Of a stretch of 64,000 nt of DNA, positions 50,652-60,137 are shown piece after piece. Source of the DNA: Leptospira sp. B5-022 (GTDB lineage Bacteria; Spirochaetota; Leptospiria; Leptospirales; Leptospiraceae); the NCBI RefSeq assembly GCF_000347035.1, contig NZ_ANIJ01000018.1, forward strand, positions 248,001 to 312,000, written 5' to 3'. The notes below the pieces were generated by a model. It made no database searches and was not told the origin of the DNA. It saw nothing but the letters and a program-made list of their open reading frames with translations. Within the stretch, counting starts at the first letter, position 1, and the number at the start of each line of letters is the position of its first letter. The position numbers and the translations under genes were made by a program.

Positions 50652-51103
50652 TGGATAAAAATAATCATATCGCATTTCTTTGTTTGGGAACCAATTTAGG
50701 AGATCGTGAATTATATCTTTCGGATGCGATCCAAAAGATCGGTGCCCATCCTGAAATACGGATCCTGAAAAAAGGAACTCCTTTAAACACGGAAGCGCTT
50801 GAAGTGGTAGATCAACCTGATTTTTTAAATCAGTTAATACAGATCTCCACCCATCTATCTCCCAGAGAACTTTTGGATTTTTTACTCGGCATTGAAAAAG
50901 AAATGGGAAGGGTCCGTTCGAGAGATAAAGGTCCTCGTGTCATAGATTTAGATATTCTATCCATCGATGATATGAAAATCCATGAGAAAGGATTACATCT
51001 TCCCCATCATAGTCTGTTTACTCGTCCTTTTATATTAGAACTTTTAAATGAACTCGGAGAAGGTTCCCTGATCCAAGCTTTCGGGAATCCTTCGGAGGGA
51101 TGA
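50651..51103 (+). CDS. folK: 2-amino-4-hydroxy-6-hydroxymethyldihydropteridine diphosphokinase
   Basis: Transfers pyrophosphate from ATP to the pterin in folate synthesis. 150 residues: LCLGTNLGDRELYL at the N-terminus, FLNQLIQIST, LLGIEKEMGRVRSRDKGPRVIDLDIL carrying the catalytic Arg/Asp residues, and HLPHHSLFTRPFIL. It follows the DnaC-like gene with overlapping stop and start and precedes panB by 1 base, forming an operon. Confidence 0.95.
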   Translation: MDKNNHIAFLCLGTNLGDRELYLSDAIQKIGAHPEIRILKKGTPLNTEALEVVDQPDFLNQLIQISTHLSPRELLDFLLGIEKEMGRVRSRDKGPRVIDLDILSIDDMKIHEKGLHLPHHSLFTRPFILELLNELGEGSLIQAFGNPSEG

Positions 51104-51104
51104 C

Positions 51105-51905
51105 ATGAGAGATGTTAGCAAATTATTTCCAAGGGGACCAAAACCCGTGGAGAAAAAGATTACAGTATTAACCTGCTACGATTTTATGTTCGCTCGTATT
51201 TTGGAAGAATCGGGTGTGGATTGTCTTTTAGTAGGGGACACTCTGGGTGTTGTTTACCAAGGCCAACCGACCACCTTGCCGGTTACCTTGGACGAAATGA
51301 TCTATCATGCAAAAGCAGTCAGAAGAGGAGCCCCGAACACATTCGTAGTCGTAGACCTTCCCTTCTTAAGCTATCAAGTCTCTTTGGAAGAAGGGATCCG
51401 CTCCGCTGGCAAGGTAATGAAAGAAAGCGGATGCGACGCCGTAAAATTCGAGGGTGGTGGGCCCGAGATTTTGGAGCTGATCTATAAATTGGAAAGGATC
51501 GGCATCCCAGTTATGGGACATATAGGCCTTACTCCGCAGTCCGTGAACGTTTTCGGCGGGCATAAGATCCAAGGAAAAGCGGAAGAAGATAAGGCAAGAT
51601 TGATAAGCGAAGCAAAAGGTATCTCGGACGCGGGGGCATTCTCCATTGTTTTCGAGCTAATCCCTTCTGCCCTTGCCAAAGAAATTTCCGAATCGGTCCC
51701 GATTCCTACGATCGGGATAGGAGCAGGAGCCGCAACCGACGGGCAGGTGCTGGTAATTTACGATTTTCTTGGATTGAATAAAGGCTTTAAGCCTAAGTTC
51801 CTAAAAACTTTCCTGAATGGATACGACGATGTCTCGAGCGCAGTCAAAAGTTATATTCAGGAAGTGAGAAATGGAAGTTTTCCCGGGCCGGAACATTCTC
51901 ATTAA
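51105..51905 (+). CDS. panB: 3-methyl-2-oxobutanoate hydroxymethyltransferase
   Basis: First step of pantothenate synthesis: adds hydroxymethyl from methylene-THF to ketoisovalerate. 266 residues with VLTCYDFMFARILEESGVDCLLVGDTLG, the VKFEGG segment, GHIGLTPQSVNVFGG, and PTIGIGAGAATDGQVLV. Metal-binding Asp and catalytic Glu/Lys lie in these motifs. It is last in the DnaC-like - folK - panB run and shares folate chemistry with folK. Confidence 0.96.
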   Translation: MRDVSKLFPRGPKPVEKKITVLTCYDFMFARILEESGVDCLLVGDTLGVVYQGQPTTLPVTLDEMIYHAKAVRRGAPNTFVVVDLPFLSYQVSLEEGIRSAGKVMKESGCDAVKFEGGGPEILELIYKLERIGIPVMGHIGLTPQSVNVFGGHKIQGKAEEDKARLISEAKGISDAGAFSIVFELIPSALAKEISESVPIPTIGIGAGAATDGQVLVIYDFLGLNKGFKPKFLKTFLNGYDDVSSAVKSYIQEVRNGSFPGPEHSH

Positions 51906-52007
51906 CTCTTTTCTCTGCGGATTTCTTGACGTTCCATGTGTGAAGTAAAGGCTGGAGAGAGAATCAATCCCGATTGCAAAATCGAACAAAGATAGGACGG
52001 AAGATAC

Positions 52008-53150
52008 GTGGACATAGTCGAACTGGAGAAGGGATATCCGGAAACCGAAGCAAAAATTAAGGCTTTGGCCTCCGAATGTGGGAACGCCACCGAGATCATT
52101 CGCGGAGCGGTCGTATCCGATACCATTCATTTTATCGGGGATACCCGTAAGATTTCCGACAAGGAAGGTTATGTAAAAGAACTTCCTGGTGTGACTAGAA
52201 TTTGGAACGTATCATTGCCTTATAAAAATATCGCCCGCACGGCTGCCGGTAAAAACGGAGAAGTGGTTCACCGCGAAAACCGAATTGTAGAAGTTCACGG
52301 AAAAGACGGATTAGTCCGTAAGTTCGGAACAGGAAAACATATCTTTATCGTCGGTCCGGATTCTCCTCAGACTTACGAGCAGACTGTTACTATCGCGAAA
52401 CAAGCGGTGGAGATCGGTAAAAAATTCGGAATTTTAGATCGTATCATCTTTAGAGGTGGAGCATTCAAGCCTAGGACTCGTCCGACTGATTGGAGAGGAA
52501 TGGGTTGGGACGGTATCAAATTACTCGATAGAGTAAAAGAAGAAACCGGACTTCCTTACGTAACGGAAGTTATGGACCATACTATGGCGGAAGAAGTTTC
52601 TAAACATGCGGACATGATCCAGATCGGAACAAGGAACGCGCAAGACTTCGAACTTTTAGAAGCGGTAGGTCGCACAGGCAAACCGGTGATCTTAAAAAGA
52701 GGTTTCGGCAATGAAGCTATCGAATGGTTTTCTGCAGCGGAATATATCGCTAATCAAGGAAATTTGAATATTGTTCTTTGTGAAAGAGGAGTGAAAACCC
52801 TTTTCATCAAGGAAGGGTATTGTCGTAACACTCCGGATCTGAATGTGATCACTCACGCTAAGAACCAAACAATTCTACCTGTGATTTTCGATCCAAGCCA
52901 TGTTGCCGGGGACGATAAGATTGTGGTTTCCAATTTACTCGCTTCTCTTCCGTTCAATCCGGACGGATCCATTACGGAAACGTTACATGAAGAAGAGTTT
53001 CGTAAGGAACAGATGTGCGATGCGGCGCAAGCTCTTCTCATGTCTTTATATGAAAAAACGGTAGAAGCTATTTTAACCTATGAGGAAAAAATCAAACCTC
53101 TCACGGATAAGGTTGATTCTTATTTTTTGGAACGTAAGGGAAAAAAATAA
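52008..53150 (+). CDS. aroF: 3-deoxy-7-phosphoheptulonate synthase (type I beta), altered metal-site motif
   Basis: First enzyme of the shikimate pathway: joins phosphoenolpyruvate and erythrose 4-phosphate. 380 residues from a GTG. An N-terminal ferredoxin-like regulatory domain (about 1-85) precedes the barrel. Conserved: FKPRT, QIGTRNAQDFELL, ILKRGFG, CERG and FDPSH. The usual GPC(S/A) motif, whose Cys binds the metal, reads GPDS here, and SPYSFQG is replaced by RPTDWRGMG. His (DPSH), Glu and Asp ligands seem present. It could be a specialised variant with another substrate or metal. Confidence 0.85.
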   Translation: MDIVELEKGYPETEAKIKALASECGNATEIIRGAVVSDTIHFIGDTRKISDKEGYVKELPGVTRIWNVSLPYKNIARTAAGKNGEVVHRENRIVEVHGKDGLVRKFGTGKHIFIVGPDSPQTYEQTVTIAKQAVEIGKKFGILDRIIFRGGAFKPRTRPTDWRGMGWDGIKLLDRVKEETGLPYVTEVMDHTMAEEVSKHADMIQIGTRNAQDFELLEAVGRTGKPVILKRGFGNEAIEWFSAAEYIANQGNLNIVLCERGVKTLFIKEGYCRNTPDLNVITHAKNQTILPVIFDPSHVAGDDKIVVSNLLASLPFNPDGSITETLHEEEFRKEQMCDAAQALLMSLYEKTVEAILTYEEKIKPLTDKVDSYFLERKGKK

Positions 53151-53166
53151 GTCCGAGTTTTCGGGC

Positions 53167-53514
53167 TTATTCCGGAAATTTGGGAGCTAATTCTTTTTTG
53201 GTTTGCTCCCAAAGGCTCGGAAGTTCCTGACAAAGAGCCAAACAAGCTTCGAAGTTTCCTTCCTTCAATTTTTGTTCAGCCTCAGTAACGGTTTTCTGAA
53301 CTCCAGCGAGTCCAAAATTTGCCGCCACTCCTTTTGTTTGGTGTAATTCTGCTTGGAGTTCTACGCTTTTCTTTTCGTCAGTGAAACTTTTGATATTCTC
53401 TAAACGGCTGTTCATGTTCTTACGTAAGGAACGTACCATTTCTTCCAGCCAAATAATATCATCTTCATCGTCGCCTTGTTTTAGGGAATCTAGACGAGAC
53501 CAATCCACTAACAT
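53167..53514 (-). CDS. Stand-alone Hpt phosphotransfer protein
   Basis: A 115-residue helical protein from the ATG at 53514 (AAGGAG upstream). The phospho-His is in ELHQTKGVAANFG, matching the Hpt pattern HxxKGxxxxxG. It would relay phosphate between a hybrid kinase receiver and a response regulator; a hybrid kinase without Hpt lies at 13502-16096 and a double-receiver protein at 1816-2661, though linkage is inference. Single gene, convergent with the DAHP synthase gene. Confidence 0.85.
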   Translation of the reverse strand: MLVDWSRLDSLKQGDDEDDIIWLEEMVRSLRKNMNSRLENIKSFTDEKKSVELQAELHQTKGVAANFGLAGVQKTVTEAEQKLKEGNFEACLALCQELPSLWEQTKKELAPKFPE

Positions 53515-53667
53515 AGAATTCTCCTTCCCGAACCGCGTTTGGCAATTGTATACGGTTCCCAAAATTCGACGGAGCCATAGACCCTTTACCGACCCCAATT
53601 ATTTATAGCTTGAATAAAAAATCCACGTCGATTTTCGTATTATGGAAGATTTAAGAGGCGAAACTTA

Positions 53668-54447
53668 ATGAAAATTCACCCAACAGCCATCGTTGATTCG
53701 AAAGCGGAACTACATGAATCCGTCGAAGTCGGTGCATATACAATTATAGAAAAGGATGTGGTAATCGGCGAAGGAACCGTGATCGAGACCGGAGCCCGAA
53801 TTTTCGCAGGTACTAAATTAGGTAAATTCAACAAAGTCCATCATGGAGCCGTGATCGGAGTGGGTCCTCAGGATCTAGGTTTTGATCCTAACACTCCGAG
53901 TAAAACGATCATAGGTGATAATAATACTTTTAAGGAATATTCCAATATTCACAGGGGAACCAAAGTGGATTCTCCCACTATTATCGGAAATAGGAACTAT
54001 GTGATGGGAAACGCTCACGTAGGCCATGATTGTATTTTAGGGGATGATAATATTCTTACCCATGGTCTTGTTTTGGCGGGACATGTTACAGTAGGCAATA
54101 AGGCCTTCATCTCGGGTTTAGTAGCAGTTCACCAATTTTGTTTTGTGGGTGACTATGCGATGATCGCAGGTTGTTCCAAAGTGGTTCAAGATGTTCCTCC
54201 TTTTGCTACCGCTGATGGAAACCCGTGTACGATCATCGGTTTAAATACTGTAGGATTAAAAAGAGGCGGATTCTCTCCGGAGACTAGATCTGCGATCAAG
54301 AATGCTTACAAAGTAATCTATCATTCAGGTATGAATTATAGAACTGCTTTGGATCAATTGGAGAAGGAATCAGGTCATCCGCCTGAAGTTCTTCAGATCA
54401 TTAAGTTCTTTAGGGATAGTGATCGTGGGGTCATGAACCACAGATAA
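53668..54447 (+). CDS. lpxA: Acyl-[ACP]-UDP-N-acetylglucosamine O-acyltransferase
   Basis: First enzyme of lipid A synthesis; 259 residues. Hexapeptide left-handed beta helix from residue 1 to about 185, catalytic His in GNAHVGHDC, GLVAVHQF and the C-terminal helical domain. In L. interrogans LpxA acts on the diamino sugar nucleotide UDP-GlcNAc3N; the same is likely here but not shown. Unlike in many bacteria it stands alone, without lpxD, fabZ or lpxB next to it. Confidence 0.93.
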   Translation: MKIHPTAIVDSKAELHESVEVGAYTIIEKDVVIGEGTVIETGARIFAGTKLGKFNKVHHGAVIGVGPQDLGFDPNTPSKTIIGDNNTFKEYSNIHRGTKVDSPTIIGNRNYVMGNAHVGHDCILGDDNILTHGLVLAGHVTVGNKAFISGLVAVHQFCFVGDYAMIAGCSKVVQDVPPFATADGNPCTIIGLNTVGLKRGGFSPETRSAIKNAYKVIYHSGMNYRTALDQLEKESGHPPEVLQIIKFFRDSDRGVMNHR

Positions 54448-54488
54448 TCGAATATTCCGCGTGTTGGAATTCCAACATGCGGTTTTAC

Positions 54489-55253
54489 TCAATCTATCTT
54501 GGCGCAGTCAGGATTGATGGACGTCACATATTCCAGGGGAAGATCTCCCAAAAAGTCTGATCCCTGGAATTTTCCTCTAAAATTTAATTTTCCTTTTTTA
54601 TAAGCTTCAACCCAGGCTCTTTGGAATTTATTCGAGAGCGGAGCATACGACCAATGCCATTTCTCTTCATTATACCCTTTTCCACCTCTTTCTGATTTAG
54701 GGGAATACGGCTGGCAGAATCCGAACCTATGAGCATTCTTCTTCATCCAGATATAAAATGTTTCTCCTCTTCCCCCTTTTTCAAAATAGGAGTTTTCCAA
54801 GGCATTGATATCGATGTCCGTCCCCCAGTGATGTCTGGAAGTGCCGGGCGCGCTGGAAAACTCTAATATTAAGGAGATGATTTGAGAAGGAGTTTTGTCT
54901 TTTACAGGTTCCCTCATCTTCTTCTTTCCGGAATACTTATCTTCCCAGATGGATTTTTGTTCCGAAAAAGATCTATGCGCGGAAATTAGGAACGGCTCTT
55001 GTCTTTCTTGAGGGTAGTCCTTTTTATATTCTTCCTTTAATTTTAAAAATGCAGCTTTGGTTTCCTTTCGGAGATAGAACTGCCTGGGATCGCCGGGATT
55101 CGTGAAAGATACGAGAGCTTTTTCTTTTGGAAAATCTCCAATCAGGTAAGAAGTTTCAGATACACCTTGGTAGGTTTCGTCTGTCGTTTGGGCAACTAAG
55201 CAGAAGCTACCAAAAACCAGAACAAGTACTAAACATCGGAATAGGAACGGCAT
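54489..55253 (-). CDS. Exported M15-family D-Ala-D-Ala carboxypeptidase (VanY type)
   Basis: Envelope peptidoglycan peptidase of 254 residues with a signal peptide (FRCLVLVLVFGSFCLVA). Zn-site motifs are intact: SRHHWGTDIDI (SxHxxGxAxD pattern) and EKWHWSYAP. The helix HRSFSEQKSIWEDKYSG is typical of VanY-like enzymes. It trims pentapeptide stems in relatives. Convergent with lpxA. Confidence 0.88.
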   Translation of the reverse strand: MPFLFRCLVLVLVFGSFCLVAQTTDETYQGVSETSYLIGDFPKEKALVSFTNPGDPRQFYLRKETKAAFLKLKEEYKKDYPQERQEPFLISAHRSFSEQKSIWEDKYSGKKKMREPVKDKTPSQIISLILEFSSAPGTSRHHWGTDIDINALENSYFEKGGRGETFYIWMKKNAHRFGFCQPYSPKSERGGKGYNEEKWHWSYAPLSNKFQRAWVEAYKKGKLNFRGKFQGSDFLGDLPLEYVTSINPDCAKID

Positions 55254-55467
55254 AATTCCATATTCTTCTCCGGCGAAATGGGGAAAAGGGATTTTCTAGT
55301 ACTCTTGATTTGTTTAAGACACAAATGCTACTACAGAAATTTCCGGGGCCTTATGACAAGCAAAGGCTTTGAAATCCGGAAATTTGTATTGCATTACCTA
55401 GGAAATTCGGTTGAAGTTAAGCTCTAATTGGAAATTTTTTGTAAAAAACAAATTGGGAGAACCCTGG

Positions 55468-55806
55468 ATGAAAAAAATCATCACTCTTCTTCTGCCCCTG
55501 TTCTTAACGTTTAATTGTATTTTATTCGATACAATCGGTCTGTCCTATCCGGACACCGTGGACGGAACAGAAGCAAAAAGTATAATTCTGACAAGTGCTG
55601 TTATTGGATCCGCAGTTACCGGTTTCGAGGTTCTTTCTATTCTTGCTCCTCAATTAGCAAAAGTAGAAGAAGATAAATACTATAACAAAGCGGATGTGGA
55701 CGATTGTGCGAACGAAGCGTTGATCATCAACTTGCTGACTGTGGATCTGGGAGGATTTACCTGCGATTTGAATCCTAGGCCGATAATCATTCCGTTTATT
55801 TATTAA
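55468..55806 (+). CDS. Small putative lipoprotein
   Basis: Start chosen at the ATG at 55468 (GGGAGA upstream), which gives a lipoprotein signal KKIITLLLPLFLTFNC with the Cys near residue 17. The mature protein of about 95 residues contains a hydrophobic helix (TSAVIGSAVTGFEVLSILAPQL) and two more Cys pairs near the C-terminus (DDCANEA, TCDLN). It resembles small Leptospira-specific lipoproteins; function unknown. Confidence 0.6.
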   Translation: MKKIITLLLPLFLTFNCILFDTIGLSYPDTVDGTEAKSIILTSAVIGSAVTGFEVLSILAPQLAKVEEDKYYNKADVDDCANEALIINLLTVDLGGFTCDLNPRPIIIPFIY

Positions 55807-55869
55807 TTCTTAAGAATGAGACTTGTTTTTTGGTCGGTTGAAATCTCGGCCGGCCGGGAAACATTTCTT

Positions 55870-57990
55870 TCAATTCGAAAATAATAAAGCCCCTTCCGAA
55901 AACCTAGAAACAATTTCCGATTTTTCCAAATCTCCTAAATTCCCGAATTGTTTCGCATCTTCTCCGGAAATCTCAATCCATTGCCGATCTTCTCTTAAGT
56001 CCGCGATCTTAAAGTCCGGCAAACCGCTTTGTCTAACGCCGAGTAATTCTCCGGGTCCTCTCAATTTTAAGTCGGCCTCGGAGAGGAAGAAACCGTCATC
56101 GGAATCAACCAAGGCTTGGATCCTATATCTTGCCTCTTCCGTAATTTTGGAGTCCGAAATTAAGATACAAAAACTCTCGTGTTTTCCCCGGCCTACTCGA
56201 CCTCTTAGCTGATGTAATTGAGAGATCCCAAATCTATCAGAATGTTCAATGACCATCACGGAGGCATTCGGAACATCTACACCTACTTCTATCACTGTGG
56301 TGCTGACTAAGATCTGGATCTCGTTTTGTTGGAATAATTTCATGATCCGATCTTTTTCGGAGGTTTCCATTTTTCCGTGGAGAAGTCCCACTTTGAATTC
56401 AGGAAAAACATCTTTTCTTAATGTTTCATAAGCTTCTATACAGGATTTTAGATCCGATTTTTCGGATTCCTCCACAAGCGGATAAACAATGTAACATTGT
56501 CTTCCTTGGGAGACATACTTTTGGATGGATTTATAAACTCCGGATCTTTTACTTTCCGTGAACCATAATGTTTTAATTGGAATTCTGCCTGCAGGGCGAT
56601 TTTTTAGGGTTACTAATTCCAAGTCTCCGTATAGAGTGAGACAAAGTGTCCTTGGGATCGGGGTTGCGGTCATCGCAAGAATGTCCGGATTTTTTCCCTT
56701 GGCTCTTAATGTTTCTCTTTGTTCCACTCCGAACTTATGCTGTTCGTCTATGATCGCAAGTCCGAGATCCTTGAAAGTAACATCTTCCTGGAAAACACTA
56801 TGTGTTCCAATGATAAATAGGGACTCTCCCGTTTTGATCCTGAATATTTTTTCTGCTCTGGTTTTTTTAGGTTCTTTTCCCACTAAAAGTTCTATCCGTA
56901 GGAAGGGCATATTTCCTAAAAAGTTCATTACAGTTTGATAATGTTGTCGGGCTAAAATTTCGGTAGGGGCAACCATACATACCTGGACCTGATTGTCCGT
57001 GTATTTGAGTGCGGTAAGAAGAGCGACCAAGGTTTTTCCGGAACCTACGTCTCCTTGCAATAGGATAGCGGCTGGAGTATCCGACTTAGTCCATTCCGAA
57101 ATTTTTGCCAAACTTTCTTTCTGGTCCGGGGTCAGCTCGAAAGGTAAATTTTTGATCAGATCATTTGCGGTTTTGGACTCCGGAAGAGGCCATAAAAGCC
57201 TGGGGACTTTTGCTCTCCTGGAACGTTTGTATTCTATCAGAAGATTAAAATAATATAATTCTTCGTATTTGAATCTGGTCCTTGCTCTTCCTAATTGTTC
57301 GTCTTCCGTGGGAAAATGGATCTCATTATAAGCCTGGGCACGATCCATCAGATTTCTTTTTTTGACCGCTTGTGCGGGAAGAATTTCCGGAATTCTACCT
57401 TCTAAAAGTTTTAATGCAAAATGAATGAGTTTGCGTAGCTCTCTGGAATTGAGATGTTCATCCCTCATTGCCTCCGTTGTAGGATAAAGTGGAATGATGC
57501 GGCCGGTATGGATACTTTCCGGAAGATCATCTTCCGAAATGTCGGAATTCCCTCCATAAGACAGAACTTCATAGTCAGGATGTAATAGTTGGAATCCTCT
57601 GAAATATTCCAGTTTACCGGTTACGGCTACGAGAATCCCGGGTTGAAAAACCCTGCGGAAGAATTGGATCCCCCTGAAAAAAACCAAACTGATCGGTTCG
57701 TTGTTTTTTGTTTTTGCGGAAACTACTAGTCTGGATTTTTTTCCATGAGCCAGATAAGAATCGATTACTTCTAGAATTAAGGTAACCGATTCTCCCTGCT
57801 TAAGCAGAATGTTTTCCGTTAAGTTCCTATCTAAGTATCTGCGAGGAAACCATCCCAAAAGATCTTGGATGCTTTTGATCCCTACGGATTCCAAAACCTC
57901 CTGTTTTTTAGGACCCACACCTCTAATGACCCCGATGGAGCTGCTCAGGGAAACGTTGGAATTTTTTTTATCAGAGACCGAGTTCTTCAT
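55870..57990 (-). CDS. recG: ATP-dependent DNA helicase RecG
   Basis: Branch-migrating helicase that regresses stalled forks and processes Holliday junctions. About 706 residues. N-terminal wedge OB-fold domain (about 40-220), then the helicase core: Walker A LLQGDVGSGKTLVALL, Walker B DEQH, MTATPIPRTL, STTVIEVGVDVPNA and QLRGRVGRGKHESFC. Start taken at the ATG at 57990, overlapping the zinc-ribbon gene by 20 bases; an upstream ATG at 58053 would add 21 basic residues. Last gene of a minus-strand run from 60043. Confidence 0.95.
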   Translation of the reverse strand: MKNSVSDKKNSNVSLSSSIGVIRGVGPKKQEVLESVGIKSIQDLLGWFPRRYLDRNLTENILLKQGESVTLILEVIDSYLAHGKKSRLVVSAKTKNNEPISLVFFRGIQFFRRVFQPGILVAVTGKLEYFRGFQLLHPDYEVLSYGGNSDISEDDLPESIHTGRIIPLYPTTEAMRDEHLNSRELRKLIHFALKLLEGRIPEILPAQAVKKRNLMDRAQAYNEIHFPTEDEQLGRARTRFKYEELYYFNLLIEYKRSRRAKVPRLLWPLPESKTANDLIKNLPFELTPDQKESLAKISEWTKSDTPAAILLQGDVGSGKTLVALLTALKYTDNQVQVCMVAPTEILARQHYQTVMNFLGNMPFLRIELLVGKEPKKTRAEKIFRIKTGESLFIIGTHSVFQEDVTFKDLGLAIIDEQHKFGVEQRETLRAKGKNPDILAMTATPIPRTLCLTLYGDLELVTLKNRPAGRIPIKTLWFTESKRSGVYKSIQKYVSQGRQCYIVYPLVEESEKSDLKSCIEAYETLRKDVFPEFKVGLLHGKMETSEKDRIMKLFQQNEIQILVSTTVIEVGVDVPNASVMVIEHSDRFGISQLHQLRGRVGRGKHESFCILISDSKITEEARYRIQALVDSDDGFFLSEADLKLRGPGELLGVRQSGLPDFKIADLREDRQWIEISGEDAKQFGNLGDLEKSEIVSRFSEGALLFSN

Positions 57991-58366
57991 CCTGGACTGG
58001 TTTCGGTTGAGGAGAATTTTGTGCTGCTTCTTCCGGGGCCGAACTCGAATCATCCAATCCTAGGTAACAATAACGGCAACCATAAATCCGCGCTTGTCGT
58101 TTTGCTCCCGGAGTCGCGGGCTCGAAAAGTACCGCGTATAAGTATTCATTCTTATCCAAGAACCGACCGCATACAGGACAAAGTCTAGGGCGGGGAAGAT
58201 TCGGATCCCAATTCCCACCGTATACTTTTCTGGGATTTCCGTAGTCATTGTCTTTTGGCCGGCTAGATGCTTTTTTATCCAGACGTTTTGTATCCACTGT
58301 ATAGAGAACATGGAAGAAGATCGCAGCGGCGGCTAAACAAGCGACTAAGGTGAGAAAGGTGATCAT
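57971..58366 (-). CDS. Membrane-anchored zinc-ribbon-like protein
   Basis: A 131-residue protein with one N-terminal helix (FLTLVACLAAAAIFFHVLYTV) and a later pair of Cys motifs, CPVCG and CRYC, forming a likely rubredoxin-like zinc site. The C-terminal 25 residues are acidic and Pro-rich. No known family. It overlaps recG downstream and the nucleotidyltransferase-like gene upstream (4 bases), so it sits in an operon. Confidence 0.65.
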   Translation of the reverse strand: MITFLTLVACLAAAAIFFHVLYTVDTKRLDKKASSRPKDNDYGNPRKVYGGNWDPNLPRPRLCPVCGRFLDKNEYLYAVLFEPATPGAKRQARIYGCRYCYLGLDDSSSAPEEAAQNSPQPKPVQDEELGL

Positions 58367-59040
58367 TGTTTTAGATAATCCTTTATTTTCTCCGCCATAG
58401 AGCCGGGCAATTTAATTCCCTTATCGGCCAATCTTCCTGTGTATTTATGAAAGGAATAAGTATGTTGAGAGGATTTGATGATCCCTTCAAAACATTCTTC
58501 TAACGATTCGGAAATTTTTTCCCAAAGAGGAAGATTTTCCGAGATCAAGTTTTCGTATTTATGAAGAAGTCTACGATTCACTCCTCTACAAATGGATCTG
58601 TAAAAACAAAAGCGGATGAGTAAGGCGGACTCGGCATTTTTATCTTTTATATCTTTTTCCAATTGGTTCAGATTGATACAATCTACTATTTCCAGTTTAT
58701 AAGCCTGAGAACTGTGTTCGAAGGTGACTAGGTTCAGGAACATATGTTTGAATAGGGAAATTTTATAACAATTTTCCAATCCACATTCTCCCATTTTACC
58801 TTCTTCACATCTGGTATACATCACTATGTCCGTATCGGAATCGGAGGTGGCCTGACCGAAATTTAAGGAACCCAAGATGTCGAATGCGACTTCGTCCCCT
58901 CCGAAGTTGATAAGTTTATTAAATTTTTTGAAATCTTCTATTCTCTCTCTGGAGACACCGGTCTCATGAGATCTGAAAAACTTTTTCAGACCTATAAATT
59001 TAACTATATTAGAGTTTGAATTGAGTTTCGGAAGAGTCAT
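58363..59040 (-). CDS. Nucleotidyltransferase-like protein
   Basis: A 225-residue protein from the ATG at 59040, 4 bases after the upstream metallophosphoesterase stop. The segment LGSLNFGQATSDSDTDIVMYTR matches the GS...SDxD metal-binding core of the pol-beta nucleotidyltransferase fold, followed by a third acidic residue in KLEIVD. Substrate unknown. It overlaps the zinc-ribbon gene by ATGA. Assignment rests on one motif. Confidence 0.6.
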   Translation of the reverse strand: MTLPKLNSNSNIVKFIGLKKFFRSHETGVSRERIEDFKKFNKLINFGGDEVAFDILGSLNFGQATSDSDTDIVMYTRCEEGKMGECGLENCYKISLFKHMFLNLVTFEHSSQAYKLEIVDCINLNQLEKDIKDKNAESALLIRFCFYRSICRGVNRRLLHKYENLISENLPLWEKISESLEECFEGIIKSSQHTYSFHKYTGRLADKGIKLPGSMAEKIKDYLKQ

Positions 59041-59044
59041 AAAA

Positions 59045-60043
59045 CTATCGGATGAAATCTTCCGCCTGGACTTCTGAGTCTTTATTTGCCTGGACAAGCT
59101 CCAATTTGTCCCCCGAGCAATCGATCTCCATAAGTTGGCGAATTGAGTGATCCGATAGTCTATTCAGTTTTACTTTTTTTACAAGATCCTTTTCTAATTC
59201 TATTTCCGAGAAGAAGCCTCCGGGTTGAAATCCGAAAACCGAATCCACTGGTCCAAAATTAGAAGGATTCAAAAACACAGTTTTTCCTTTTTTAACGATT
59301 CCTTGGTCTTCATGAACATGGCCAGAGACGACTAAAGAAGGTGTATAATCGTCTAAATATCTTCTGATCCCTTGAGAACCTACATGTCCAAAGCTTGGTA
59401 TCTTATCTAAAAATCCGTACGCTGGATTATGGATCACAACTATATCCGGATTTTCTTCCTTAAAAAAGTCCTCCGGTTCACTGTAATTTTTTCCGTTCCG
59501 ATTGTATTCGTGGAATTTTACGGCTAATTTTTCCGGGATACCTGAAGTGATCACAGGGGCTCCGCCGTAACCTGCAAATTTTAATCCTCCCATATCGAAA
59601 GTTTTTCTATGGAGGTCTCTTTCGTATAACGCGGAATATTGAAGATCTATATCGTAATTTCCCGGTAGTAGCCATACGGGGGCTTTCGCATATTTTTGGA
59701 TGATAATTTCGATGAGTTCGTATTTTTCTTTCATCGTTTTAGCGGCTTGGTGGAATAATCTTCTATAATCTTGGGACTTTTCTACCACGTTAGGCTGGTA
59801 TTTTTCCGGAAAACGTACAGCTCTTGTCGCATAATCGTAAGGATTGATATCTTCTTTGATATCATCCATGATACGATACATATCCTCTTGGAGAGTAACG
59901 AACTCTATAATACGTTCGGGATTAAAAAAGGCCTTATAGATGATATCGCCGGAGAATAGGTACAAGTCGCATTCGGTTCCTAGTAGGACTTCTTTCAATC
60001 CTCTGAGTCCGTCGTGGATATCGGTGAGGTAAATGATCCTCAT
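59045..60043 (-). CDS. Calcineurin-like metallophosphoesterase
   Basis: A 332-residue cytoplasmic phosphoesterase with the family's metal motifs in order: LTDIHDG (DxH), FSGDII (GD), LPGNYDID (GNxD; usual GNHD), VIHNPAYG and VSGHVHEDQ (GHxH). Substrate may be a nucleotide, nucleic acid or phosphoprotein. It heads the operon with the nucleotidyltransferase-like, zinc-ribbon and recG genes, which hints at nucleic-acid metabolism. Confidence 0.85.
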   Translation of the reverse strand: MRIIYLTDIHDGLRGLKEVLLGTECDLYLFSGDIIYKAFFNPERIIEFVTLQEDMYRIMDDIKEDINPYDYATRAVRFPEKYQPNVVEKSQDYRRLFHQAAKTMKEKYELIEIIIQKYAKAPVWLLPGNYDIDLQYSALYERDLHRKTFDMGGLKFAGYGGAPVITSGIPEKLAVKFHEYNRNGKNYSEPEDFFKEENPDIVVIHNPAYGFLDKIPSFGHVGSQGIRRYLDDYTPSLVVSGHVHEDQGIVKKGKTVFLNPSNFGPVDSVFGFQPGGFFSEIELEKDLVKKVKLNRLSDHSIRQLMEIDCSGDKLELVQANKDSEVQAEDFIR

Positions 60044-60137
60044 TTGGACTTATCCTAATTTTTATGTTAAACGACTTGAAGCCGTTCGACCCTTTCTATA
60101 CTGATTCTCGAAAAACACGTGATAATGTCCAATCTTT

